Source: Castor canadensis
Taxonomy: Eukaryota > Chordata > Mammalia > Rodentia > Castoridae
Direction of reading: 5' to 3'
DNA length: 64,000 nucleotides
NCBI RefSeq assembly: GCF_047511655.1
Contig: NC_133396.1
Span: 128,907,490 to 128,971,489 of the forward strand
Below are positions 35,226 to 46,140 of this stretch, one piece after another. The position numbers and the translations under genes were made by a program. Within the stretch, counting starts at the first letter, position 1. Every line of letters starts with the position of its first letter. Below the pieces are notes generated by a model. That model searched no databases and was not told the origin of the DNA. It was given only the letters and a program-made list of their open reading frames with translations.

Positions 35226-36600
35226 GAACTGATCTCTAGCCCTTCTTAGACACAAAGAGGCCTTTTCACTGAGAACCAATGAATTAAGCCTTACATTGTA
35301 TTTCTCACTTAATCTCTTATCAAACTCATCTCTTCCACAAGCCTGTCCATGCTCTTGACTCAGGCATTAGACGGAGATAAGTGAGAACTGATCCCAGTCT
35401 CTAGAGTTAGTCTTCTGGAGTTTACAGAATCTAGAAGTGGGGGAGAATGTATGCCCACAAAATATTATAATTCAAATGAAATGAGCTATTAGCAAGGAAA
35501 AAGGAGCAAACCAAATATGTTTAAAGGAAGGAGAAAGGCTGTGTGTTTCAGTGGGGTCTTAACATATTAGGACATACTGGGCATGACACTCAGAACTGTG
35601 ATTCAAGCTGAGAACCAGGACCCCCAGGGCGTGTCCATATCCCCAACAGGGGAACAGCACAAGATAAGGTTGGAGAGAGCTTGGGGCAGATTCCTGGATT
35701 GAATATAGTAGTGAGAGAGGGTAAGTCACCCAGGCACCCTGAGTATGCAGCAGTGACAAGAGCAGCCCAGGAGGGGGTGGTGAGTGGAGGGCCCTCATGG
35801 GCGAACATGTGGGGTTTCACCTGCTTCTTTCTGAGCAGTTTGCTGCAGAAAGATTTCTTTCTTTTCTTCAAGTGTGTGAAATATAAGCAGGTCAGCAGGC
35901 TGATTTCTCAACAGCAGGATATGAAGCAACTGTTTTTGAGAAAACATCCCGCCGTGATGAAGGGCAAGGCTACAGGCTGTGGCCATTTTCTTGTCACATT
36001 AATCCTGGTTTTAGAGAAACAGTTTTGCTAAAGGGGCCTGAGAGCTGTGGACAGGGATGGAAATGAGGATGGGCAGGGTGGGCAGGACTGGCAGTGGGGG
36101 CTCCAGTGGAAGAAGATCATGCTACATGGGAAAACAGGGTGGTGCAGGGGAGGGCGAGGCTGACAACCTGCAGGGGGAGGGCACTGGGGGGAGGGATGAG
36201 TGAAACTGGGTTCCAGGGAACTTAGGGATTCCTTAGGATCTGGAGAGAAGCGGTCCCCAGCCTTGGCATCCTTTCTCTCCATATTCCTGAGGCCCAGGGC
36301 CCCTCCCACAGACTAGCCCGGATCCCCAGCTTCTGGGACCACAGACATTTCTTCTAGTTTCTTCTCCTGGGCCCATCTCTAAACAGTTTTTACTATTTAT
36401 GTGGAATCCCCCTGCATGGATTCGAGCCCCCTGAGAGCAGAGGCATCCTCCCACTCCCCAGCTCCCGGAGCACGTGGAACAGAGCCTGCGGGCTCTGGAC
36501 GTGGGGGTTAAATGAAGCCATTGCAACTGCACTTCCTCAGGGCCCCCTCCCCCTCCACCTGGTCGCTAAAGGTCAGCTTGCTTCAGGCTTGGCTGGGCTT
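35226..36600. other. intergenic, no gene recognised
   Basis: No repeat family or coding exon is evident. Short open frames on both strands lack any protein family signature. Confidence 0.4.
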
Positions 36601-36609
36601 CCTGCCCTT

Positions 36610-37560
36610 CTCTCCTCAGTGAGCTCATCCTTTGTGGCTTTAAATAGCATTTTTATACTAATGACCCCACCTCTATCTACCTCCAGTGTAGGCTTCCTGC
36701 TAGGATGAACAGATCCACTAGTCTCAAATCCAGTGACCTATTTGTTCTGTCTACTCAGATGAAGCACAAGCAGCCCACCTTTGCTAGGCCTGAAACAGAC
36801 CCCTGACTCTAGAAACCATCTCCACCCACACATTCTCACTAGACAATCACAACTCGTCCACACTGCTAAAGGTAGGACCCCAAGGAGGTTCCTGGTCCTC
36901 TTCTTCGCTTATCCCTTTACATCCAACACATTAGTAAGTCTGTTGACTTTCCTTCCAGTAAATGTCTAGAGTCTGCCATCTCTCCATCCCTCCAGTCCAG
37001 TCCAGGCCACCACATTTCCTCCCTGGACCTTGTTAACAGCTATTTATAGCTGGCCATGGTGATGCATGGTTATAGTTCCAGTTACTTGTGAGGCTGAGGC
37101 TGGAAGATCGCGTGAGCTCAGTAGTTCAAGGCCAGCCTGGGCAACACAGTAAGACCCTAGCTCAGAAAAAAAAAATTAAATTAAAGATAGCTATTATATT
37201 CTGGTCTTTTCCATTTGCTCCGCTCTATTTTCTACAGAGTAGCAAGAGTGGCTTTCCAAAACACAAATCCTATCTTTAACTCCGCTTAAGTGTTGAGGAT
37301 ATGGCTATGCACATAACAAGACTCCTTCATGCTTGCAAGGGCTCTACGGCTGAGACCCTGCCTCTCCTTCCAGGCTCAATCTACCCTAGCCACGCTGGTC
37401 TGTGTATTTGCTCTACATTTTCCCTCTGGGACCTTACATATGGTAGTCCCTACCTAGATCATTTCCCCCCTTCTGGGCATGGCTGGCTCCCTCTTGCCCC
37501 TCACATCTCATCTTAAGACTGCCTCCCTGACCATCCTAACTGAACTACCTGGCTCCTCAC
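36610..37560 (+). repeat. long L2 fragment split by a 7SL-like SINE
   Basis: L2-like passages ('tggctttaaatagcattttt', 'aaaacacaaatcctatcttt', 'cacgctggtctgtg', 'agactgcctccctgacca') flank a monomeric B1/Alu-like SINE at 37,046-37,185 (ggccatggtgatgcatggtt; gttcaaggccagcctgggca; A-rich tail). Confidence 0.65.
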
Positions 37561-37569
37561 CAGACCCAG

Positions 37570-39050
37570 CTCAGCCCAGCACATGTCACCCAGTAACTCT
37601 TTCCCAAAAGGATGGGTGTGTGCAGACATTGGCCCCAGGTGACCCCACTAAGGCAGCAGGGATTCACTCACCTCCTCCTTTATTTTTAATTTCCTCAAAA
37701 CTGCCTACACCAACACCATATCGTGGCATTCTTTTTCTCCTCCAAAACTAATCGCAGATCTGGGGCAAATGCTGGCTATTGGCTTCCTGGCTGTCCCTTT
37801 CAGTTTCCGGGTTTAAACGCTGGGCATTGTAGAGAAACAGTGATGAGAATGGAAAATAACAGAGGGAGAAGCTGCAGAGACCTGAGACTGACCGAGTTCC
37901 TACTGTCATGGTCCTCAGTCTATAGTTAGCTTCTGACTTCCTTTCTTGGCAAGATCTCTGCCAGTTATCTAGGACAGACCCGGTTTCAACTCTTCCATTC
38001 TATTGTCTGCCTGTGCCTGGTGAATTTCCCTACAATGTGTTCACTCCATTCTTCTCTTCTCTTTTTTCCCCACAGAGGGCTGCATTTCTTAAGCAACCCC
38101 TGCCTCTGTGTGGAAACAGCTGTCTGGCTCAAGTCTTGCTCTACCACATAAAATCTGCATGATTTGGGGCCAATTACTAACTTCTCCAAACTCAGATTAC
38201 TTGCCCATAAGAGAAAAAAGTCAATACCTCACTTCCAGGATTTGGCAGGGGTACTGGCATATGTATAGATCACTTGGTACCCATGAAAAGCCACCCCTTC
38301 CCTCTTAGGGTGGATAAATGGTGTGAAATCATTTTTCAGCAAAACACACACACACACACACACACACAACCCCCAAAACTGGGCCGTAGTGGATGACAGA
38401 ATGATCAAGCAAACGTGGTACGCATGCAGTTGATGGGGCTGTTGAGCTCTGTTCTCTGGGTTCTGTTGTGGTCTGGGAGGAGAGCCCAGTGACATCTGTA
38501 GGTAGAAAGGTCTGTCTCCAAGAGGAGGAAGTATCCAGGTCCAGCCACTGGAAAAGGCCAAATCTTTGTTGGAAACCAGAGCTCATCTGGCCTTGGGCAG
38601 ATGGGAAATGTTCCCTTATCTCTTGGACTCCAACAGAGAAGCAGGAGTGTGTCCTTGGACTAATGACCTCCTTCATACACAACCATGGTGGTACAGAACC
38701 ACCACGTGCACTTTTCCTCCATCACCCCTTAGCCTCCCTTCAAGTCTTATTGAAATGCCCTGGCCCAGGCTCACCTAAGTTTGGCTCCCATTTTAGGGAT
38801 TACCAGTGTCCCCAAGGCTACACTGAGGAGGGTGCATCTGGAGGATAGAATTCTCACGATGCAATCCAGCTGTCCCTCCATGGGGAATTCTTAGTCCTGT
38901 GCCAACCTGGGCAGCCCTGCCTCAGGCTTGTTTTCCTTGGGGGAGTTAGCACTTTTGAGGCAGGCTAAGCTGGGAAAAGTTCAGGACTCTTGGAGCATAT
39001 ATGACTTAATAGTGTACATCAGCTTGAACAGTCTTCTCTTTCTCTGAGCC
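37570..39050. other. intergenic, with a (CA)n microsatellite
   Basis: Single-copy-looking DNA with a (CA)n run at about 38,343-38,369. No gene recognised. Confidence 0.45.
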
Positions 39051-39059
39051 TTCTTCTCA

Positions 39060-39410
39060 ATTGCAAATGTATGTAGGTTACTCACACCCTGGCATCGGGA
39101 CAGTTCAAACCACCCCTACCTGGCCCAGGGACCACCCGTGCCCCTCCCCACTCATCAATTATTGGCGGTTAGGAATCACCACCCTCTCTTCCCTTCCCAT
39201 TGGTTAGCGTAGGTTTTAAAAACACCTGAAAAAAGAAAGACTTCCTTCTACTTCCATCTCCCACCTGCCCCAGCATGACCATTTGTAACCTTTTCCCCTA
39301 ACATTTAATAAACTCTATTTTCTCCCTGCCTGTACCCATGTGTCCTGCCTGGATGCTTCTATGTAGGACACAAAGAATTTGGGAATCATTTGATCAGAGA
39401 CCACACCAGC
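39060..39410 (+). mobile_element. possible solitary LTR of a class I endogenous retrovirus (fossil)
   Basis: The region has an LTR-like order: a C-rich part with a CCAT-type box (cattggttagcg), a TTTTAAAA box, then AATAAA and a U5-like tail (ctgcctgtacccatgtgtcc). No internal retroviral region is seen next to it. Ends are approximate and the family is not certain. It looks middle-aged. Confidence 0.4.
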
Positions 39411-39654
39411 CAACAACACTTTCAAAATTCAGGGACATTTCACTTCCTCTAGGGTCTACTGATAGGAGAAAGGTCACTGTTGGGGGCATTCCTCCCACTT
39501 CCTGCATTCATTTCTGCTTTGGGTTGTTTTGGTCAAATGAACCCTGGGGACTAGGCTGAAAGGTAGTCAATAGCAGGCTCTGTCATTAGCAGCTGAAGGG
39601 TTTGGAAATGTCACCTGCTCTCCTCCTTGTTGTCAATGGAGAAAGCAGTCTTGG

Positions 39655-39845
39655 TATTAGTTTCTGGTAGCTGCTGTAACAAATTTTGGAGACTTTAAAC
39701 AACCCGTGTTTATTATCTTACAGTTCTGGAGATCAGAATTCTGAAATAAGTTTTATGAGGTTAACATCAAGGTGTCAGCAGGGCTGTGTTCCTTTGGGAA
39801 ACTCCAGAGTTGGATGTCCTCACCTTGCTTTTTTTGCCTTCTAGA
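39655..39845 (+). repeat. ancient repeat, second copy of the 9.41 kb family
   Basis: 'ctgctgtaacaaatttt', 'cttacagttctggaga' and 'catcaaggtgtcagcagggc' follow the same dispersed repeat as 9,411-9,722. Confidence 0.5.
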
Positions 39846-39854
39846 AGTTACCTA

Positions 39855-39945
39855 AGCTTAGGGCTATGGCTCAGTAATAGAGTGAGTGCCTAGTATACAC
39901 AAACACCTAGGTTTAATACCCAGTACTGCAAAAAGAGGGAGGAAG
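39855..39945 (+). repeat. ID-type SINE
   Basis: The sequence agggctatggctcagtaata...ggtttaatacccagtactgc ends in an A-rich tail. Confidence 0.75.
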
Positions 39946-39954
39946 AAGAGGCCT

Positions 39955-40720
39955 TCCCCCTGCCTCCTCCCTTTCCCCCCACCCCCTCCCTCTGCCCCCA
40001 TACCCTTGCTACCCAGCAGAAACTATTCTGCCCTTATGTCTAATTTTGTTGAAGAGAGAGTATAAGCAACAATAGGAAGGACCAAGGGCTTTTGCTAGTT
40101 GAGATAAGGATAGCTATACAGGGAGTTGACTCACATTAATTTCCTGTACATGTGTGCTACTTTCTAAGTTAATTCTTCTCGAACTAACCTTTTCTCTAGT
40201 TCCTGGTCCTCTTCTCCTATTGGCCTTTGTCACTTTAAAGTTTCTGCATTAGTTACTTTGCATTGAGGACATCAAATGCTATCTTGTTTTTTTTGGGTTT
40301 CTTGCCTATCCTCATACCTCCCTTGTGTGCTCTCGCTTTTATCATGTGCTCATAGTCCAATCCCCTTGTTGTGTTTGCCCTTGATCTAATGTCCACATAT
40401 GAGGGAGAACATATGATTTTTGGTCTTCTCGGCCTGGCTAACCTCACTCAGGATGTTGTTCTCCAATTCCATCCGTTTACTTGCAAATGATAAGATTTCA
40501 TTCTTCTTCATGGCTGACTAGTATTCCATTGTGTATAAATACCACATTTTCTTAGTCCATTCATCAGTAGTGGGGCATCTTGGTTGTTTCCATAACTTGT
40601 CTATTGTGCATAGTGCCATAACAAACATGGGTGTGCAAGTGCCTTTGGAGTAACCTCTGTCACAGTCCTTTGGGTATATCCCCAAGGGTGGTATTGCTGG
40701 ATCATATGACAATGTATGTG
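39955..40720 (-). mobile_element. L1 3' part, antisense (ORF2 C-terminus and 3' UTR)
   Basis: Reading the minus strand gives ORF2 C-terminal text ending MWYLYTMEY, the conserved L1 ending. A stretch that also occurs at 3.89-4.2 kb follows (gagcacatgataaaagc), then the G-rich 3' UTR (C-rich here). It is truncated at its 5' side near 40,720. It serves as an in-window reference for the junction in the first L1. Confidence 0.8.
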
Positions 40721-40727
40721 TGATCAG

Positions 40728-40856
40728 TATTTTTGAGATAGGGTCTCGAGAACTATTTGCCCAGGGCTGGCTTCGAACCGTGAATCCTCCTGATCTCTGC
40801 CTCCTAAGTAGCTAGGATTATAGGCATGAACCACTGGCATCTGGCTGAAAATAGAC
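40728..40856 (-). repeat. 7SL-like SINE half, antisense
   Basis: 'tttgagatagggtctcgaga', 'ctgatctctgcctcctaag' and 'tagctaggattataggcatg' are the complement of the 7SL-like half. Confidence 0.75.
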
Positions 40857-41149
40857 ACTTCTGAACTAGTTGCCCTGGCCCAGCTTTTCAGCTAACTCCC
40901 AGCCTTCTTTCTACACTCTGCTATACAGGTGTACAAGCATGCCCAGTGAACACAGACCCTCACCTGGACATGACCCCCCCACCTGCCAGGCAGACACCAT
41001 GGTGGGGTCAGCTCCCACCCAAACTGCTTACCAAAAAAACAATTGTAGGTCAGCCAAGGAAACCCTCATATGATCGCTTGTCCACTGCCTTCACATGGCT
41101 TCTCTAGAGAGAGCTGGGGTTCAGGGTGCTACAAACCATGGCTTGACCA

Positions 41150-41600
41150 TTGCTGACACTTTGCCTTATTTCCAATGTCACTAATTGCTTCACATACACA
41201 GTAGGCAGAAAGAAAGAAAAAAGAAAACAATAATCATCTGACTGGTTCTGGTCCCCAAAATAATAAGCCTTGAGGATTTCCCAGTCATTTGGACTCCCCA
41301 ATAAAAGCAGTCTGATGCCTGGGTTTTGTAGGCTGAAGTCTGAGGATATGTTGTGAAAATGATGAGAATGTAGGAAGTTGCTGTTTTCCATCACAAATAA
41401 ATGTTACTCACGTAAACATTGTAATCTTAGTTGTTTGGGAATTTTTTCCCTTGAAATACATGTGCTCTGTACTTGAAGAAACAGTCTTGTCTGAAGGCGA
41501 CTCCCTTATTCTCTTTCCAAGTGAACATTCTCTTCTCTTTTCAAAACGCACTGGTCTCTGGTCCTTTCAGTTTATTCTTTGGAAGATCCCCCAGTTATTG
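41150..41600. repeat. unassigned dispersed repeat, copy 1 (possible LTR fossil)
   Basis: The part at 41,420-41,600 recurs as an inverted copy at 43,990-44,215. The part around 41,262-41,300 (aaaataataagccttga) recurs in the same sense near 44,990. I do not recognise the family. An LTR-type fossil is one option. Confidence 0.5.
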
Positions 41601-41849
41601 GCCAACTGGCTCCAGCCAAGTGTGACAGCAGACACACGGAGCTTGCAGTGCACCTCACCCATGCCTGGACCTCTCCAGTCCCTCCTTGTCCTCCCCTGGC
41701 TCCTCCTCCAAAGGTCACATGCCATGGTGGAGGTAGAGCTGAGGCTTGCCACACCTGGTTCTGGTTCTGGCTCTGATGGTGCACAGTCAACTGGGCTGGA
41801 GTAGCAGGAGTGGACCTGAAGCTGATGCCATTCTCTCAGAATTTCTGGA

Positions 41850-43300
41850 ATCCAGTTCCCCTGGTAGTGTTATTTGAGTGAATGTGTTTGTCCAAGGTTT
41901 CTGACATTTCTTGGCATTTGAGTGTATAGGGTTGAAAATTTTTTGTGTCTTTATTGACCACTGATAATGTCTCTGGGTTATGTATGTGATGCTGGTGCCA
42001 ATGGAGTTCTTTTTATTCCCAGCTCAGAGCCTCCTTCTCATCCCAAAGTTCTCACTTTTAAAGTCCAATAGCTGTCGATAGCTGCAAACCTGAAATTCCT
42101 ATGCCAACGATGAAAGGGAACAAACAAGCTTTTCTTTATTTTCCCATAATTAATATCTCTTCAGAATTTTTTATGAGGCTAGAAAGGGAGCCTGCCATAA
42201 TTATAAATGATAGGAACATTAAAAGAGAGATTGTCCCGCTAGGTTAAAAAAGAAATCTCGAAATTACTCAGATTTTCAACAATCATATCCACAACCCCCA
42301 GCCCCAAGCAGCCTGTTACTGGTGGCCATGCCAATTGTATTAAATAACAGAAAGGGTATTTTAAAATTATGTCCTCAAGTATCCGAGCACTATTGATAAG
42401 TCATCCAAATTAATATTAAAGTTAACTAAGGATATGGAAATTGGAATTTCAGTTGACACAGTAAGTCTGTGTGATTTTTAGCATTATGAAAAGTAATCTA
42501 TTTTAATAAAGAGATTGGTTATAATTTTTCATTTAGCTGACTACTTCATCTTGAAATCTCATAATCTAAATAAATTACTGTTATATTATCCGACCAGCAA
42601 AAACAGTAGGAGATATTTAGGCGATTCAAAATAATCGTGCTTTTAGGGCTTTGGATAGCCACCTGCCTAGCAAGCATGAGGGCTGAGTTCAAACCCTGGT
42701 ACTGCCAATAATAATAATAATAATAATAATAGAGATTTTCATGAGGAAAGAAACCCAAGAGTTCTATAAACTAGATCAGAGTGCTCATATTTGTTTTACA
42801 ATGTGCTAAAATCAGGAAAATAAGGCCTAGAATTGCTTTTGTACCAAAATCATTAAATTAGTTTAATTTTTCCGAAATATTATTTTGACTAGAAATATTA
42901 CATAAAATGTTCTTTTCACATAATTGCATATTATGTAATAAAACTTGTAAGCTGTTTAATAGCCATGTTCCCCCTTATTATGTCACGTAGTAAACAAACT
43001 CCTTAACCAAACCCAAGGTCAGCAGCTTTTTTTGTTTATCTTTTCCCCTGAGTTACAGTTTTAACAAGAAAAAAATTCTGAATCAACAGATTTAAAGCAT
43101 GAAAGTAGAAAAATGTTTTTGAAGTTTTTGAATTCTTTATGTAACTCCTTCGATGATAATATTGCTTTCAGAGAAAAAAAGCCATTTTTGGAGCAGGAGT
43201 TTATTTTGTTAGATTTTAAAAGAGTTTATAATCTTATTTTTTAATAATTTTTTCTATAATCTATTTTTATAATCTTTTGTTTGTTTGTTGGGGGGGTGTG
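41850..43300. other. AT-rich island without recognised gene
   Basis: About 1.4 kb of markedly AT-rich DNA in an otherwise mixed region, nearly free of the SINEs common elsewhere. The exception is one ID-like piece with a (TAA)n tail at 42,650-42,732. No coding frame is credible. Confidence 0.5.
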
Positions 43301-43970
43301 GGGTTTGGTGGTACTAGAGTTTGAACTCAGGTCCTCATGCTTGCTGGGCAGGCTCTCAGACACTTGAGCCACTCCACCAGCGTAATCTGGTTTATTTCTG
43401 TATTCTGTTAATTCTCCAAGTTTTAGGCATATTTTTACATTTTAACAAAAATTTCCTTTTTGTTTTTCTTTTCTTTCTTTCCTTTTTTTTTTCTTTTTCT
43501 TTTTTGCCTTATTAGAGTTTAAAGTCAGGGCCTTACACTTGCTAGGCGAGCACTTTACCACTTGAGCTACAGCCCACCTTCTTTTTTTAAGTTTGCTTTT
43601 CAGACAGGATCGCACACTGTTGCCCAGAGCCAATCTTAGCCAGTGCACCTCCTATGTCCTCCACACCTGGCTTGTTTTTGAGATCGTGTCTCCTAACTTT
43701 GTCTGGGCTGATGTCAAATAGAGATCCTTTCATCTCTGCCTCCTGAGTAAATTTCTTTCTTATTTTCTCCCCCCCCCCCCCCACCGCAGTACTTTGGGAG
43801 GAGGATCAATTCAGGGCTTTGTGTTTGCTAAGCCAGCGTTCTACCACTTGATTTTTTGGTTTTTAAACAGGATCTCACTATGTAGCCCAGTCTGGCTTCA
43901 AACTCAAGATCCTCCTGTGTCCACCTCCCAAGTGCTGGAATTACAGGCGTATGTCACCATCCTTGACTTA
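43300..43970 (-). repeat. cluster of antisense SINEs
   Basis: The complement of an ID-like unit lies at 43,300-43,385. A composite SINE lies at 43,505-43,765. A B1-ID type unit follows at 43,785-43,970 (cactatgtagcccagtctgg; aagtgctggaattacaggcg), after a poly-C run at about 43,770-43,782. Confidence 0.75.
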
Positions 43971-43989
43971 AAATTCCTTTAAATGTTTT

Positions 43990-44225
43990 TTTTTTATCAG
44001 TGTAATACATGCATGTAACATAATATATGGCCAATAACTGGGGGAATTTCCAAGGAATAAATTATCAAAGGACCAGAGACCTGTGCATTTCAAAAAGAGA
44101 AGAGAATGTTCACTTGCAAAGAGTATAAGAAAGTTGCTTTCAGACAGAACTATCTCTTCACGTACAAAGCACATGTATTTCAAGGGAAAAAATTCCCAAA
44201 CAACTAAGCTTACCATATTTACATT
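43990..44225. repeat. unassigned dispersed repeat, inverted copy 2
   Basis: Its reverse complement matches 41,420-41,600 closely: ttgtttgggaattttttccc, 'gaaatacatgtgct' and 'aagtgaacattctcttctct'. A further related piece lies at 44,940-45,045. Confidence 0.6.
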
Positions 44226-44227
44226 TT

Positions 44228-44460
44228 GCAAGCAGGAAGCACTGAGTTCAAACCCCAGTAGGAAAGGAGACCCAGGGAAGGGAAGGAGAGGGAAAACTGA
44301 CCCAGCACAGAAAGAGAGGGGAGGGAAGGGAAGGAAAGAAGGAAGGAAGGAAGGAAAGAAGGGAGGGAGGGAGGGAAAGAAAGAGAGAGAGAGAGAGAAA
44401 GGAAGGAAGGAAGGAAGGAAGGAAGAAAGAAAGAAAGAAAAAGAAAAAGAAATGAAAGAA
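44228..44460 (+). repeat. ID-like SINE tail grown into a (GGAA)n purine tract
   Basis: A SINE end (agttcaaaccccagtagga) runs into about 190 bases that are G/A almost throughout, with GGAA, GAAA and GA words. The open frames through it are low-complexity artefacts. Confidence 0.85.
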
Positions 44461-45332
44461 GTATCATTTCATGTAGAAATGACACCTATGAGGTTTTCTA
44501 GAAAATGCTGTTCTTGCTTTATGAGTTATGAATTCCCAGTCTTACAGTTTCCAAATAATTTCATTTCCTGGCAGGCCAGGAATATTAACAAATATGGGGC
44601 TTTTAGAGAAAATAGTGCCAATAAGGATTTCCCATAATTTCTTTGCACACAAAAGCCTCCAGACAAAAGTTCACTGTAGAGATTTAATGTCATATGGCCT
44701 AGTTTCGTCAGCCATACAAAAAGAAAGTGCAGGGTAATTGACAGCTCTCATATGGCAAGGGAAATAAATTTTAGCCAAATAAAAGAAAGCATCAATTTAA
44801 TGGTGCAGAATCAGAAAACGATTAAGCAACTGTATAGGTTTCAATCCATGCCTCAAAGGCAAGAACTTGCCCTCAGGAAGGAAAAACTGGAGAGCCAAAA
44901 TCCGACACTTTTCTCTGAGGGTAGGTGTTGGTGGTAGTCTGAATTCGGAGAAACCCCCGAATAAGAGGCTAGCCTCACAGGTCTGGACTCCCAAATAATA
45001 AGCCTTGACTATCTCCCACAAAGTTGTGGTCCTTGGCAAAACCAATTTTAGCCCTGGTTTCTGAGTGAAGAGGAGCTAGGACTATGAGAGATACAGGGAA
45101 CACACGATCCAGGCAGCCTGGGTCATCATTTCTCCCTTTCAATATTTACCGTTATGCTTTTGAGGAGCCCTTCTTTCTGAACTCTGATTCCTTTTCACTT
45201 TTCACAAGTAATTGTTTTCTTGCCCAAATGTTTCTGCCTGTGTCTTCCATAGCATCTACACCATGTTCATATACACGTCTCCAACCAGCAGAAACTTACC
45301 TGGGGTGCCTAACAAAACAAAACTGTTTTGTT

Positions 45333-45420
45333 TTGTTTTTGGCAGTACTGGGATTTGAACTCAGGGCTTCATGCTTGCTAGGTAGGCGCTCTACCACTTG
45401 AGCCACTCTACCAGCCGTCC
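45333..45420 (-). repeat. ID-like SINE, antisense
   Basis: The sequence ggcagtactgggatttgaac...gctctaccacttgagccact is the complement of the ID-like consensus. Confidence 0.85.
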
Positions 45421-45639
45421 TTCTGGAGTTTTTGGTGGAGTATTAACACCACCTCTTCTACGCCAACTAAGAAGGGATCCCCTAAACAACTATGCCTAAG
45501 AGGCCATGCTAGGGGTCCCAGAAACTTGCCTCCTGAGGAGTGGGTACATTCACTCATCTCATGCTTGCCCCCACGAGCTCTGTGCCTCAACCTCCCTGAA
45601 GTTCTTCTGTGGTCTTCTTCACTCCCAAGTTTTTGTTTT

Positions 45640-46060
45640 CTTAATTATCATATTATTGTTGTACGGGGGGTACACTGAGATATTTATAAACAATCTTACA
45701 ATAGTTGAATTTACCTCTCCATCATTCTTCTTTATCTCCCCTCCCTCCCAAGTTTTGTTATTTCTCTACCACACACACCATTTTTCTTCTTGCCAAGCTC
45801 GCACCTACCCTTCCTTTCCTCCTGAGCTTTCACAACAATTCCTAAGGAAGGCTTCCTTGACCACCTACTCCCTGTGACAGTCCCCCCATCTTGGTGTTGC
45901 CATGTTGAAATTGTCACAGTTGTGATGAATTCCTTGTTATTATTTATTTGGTGGCCATCTTCATCAGACTTCACAAAGACAGGGACCAACTCTTTCCACT
46001 CACCTTTCTGCCTCTGCCACCTGTAACAGGTGCTCAAATTGCTTTTGCTGAAAAGCACTG
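45640..46060. repeat. L1-like 3'-UTR piece, then L2 tail
   Basis: 45,640-45,770 ('tcatattattgttgtac', 'ttgaatttacctctccatca') resembles the 9.74 kb block. 45,830-46,060 follows the L2 end ('aaggcttccttgacca', 'cagacttcacaaagacaggg', 'aacaggtgctcaaattgc'). Confidence 0.45.
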
Positions 46061-46140
46061 ACTCCTTAGGAGGGTCTATGAATTAACTAAAACCTGGAGA
46101 AAAGCTTGAAATCCTTGTCTCCATTTTGTATGTCTTTGCT
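46021..46140 (+). repeat. segment shared with the CHIT1 upstream region (copy B)
   Basis: It is the same-sense partner of 12,368-12,490. Its left edge overlaps an L2 tail; its right part (ggagaaaagcttg, cattttgtatgtctttgc) is not L2, so the match is not just two copies of one repeat. Confidence 0.55.

Noticed and set aside
44083-44637. 184-codon frame rich in Lys, Glu, Arg and Gly
   Set aside because: It reads straight through a GGAA microsatellite, so it is a low-complexity artefact.
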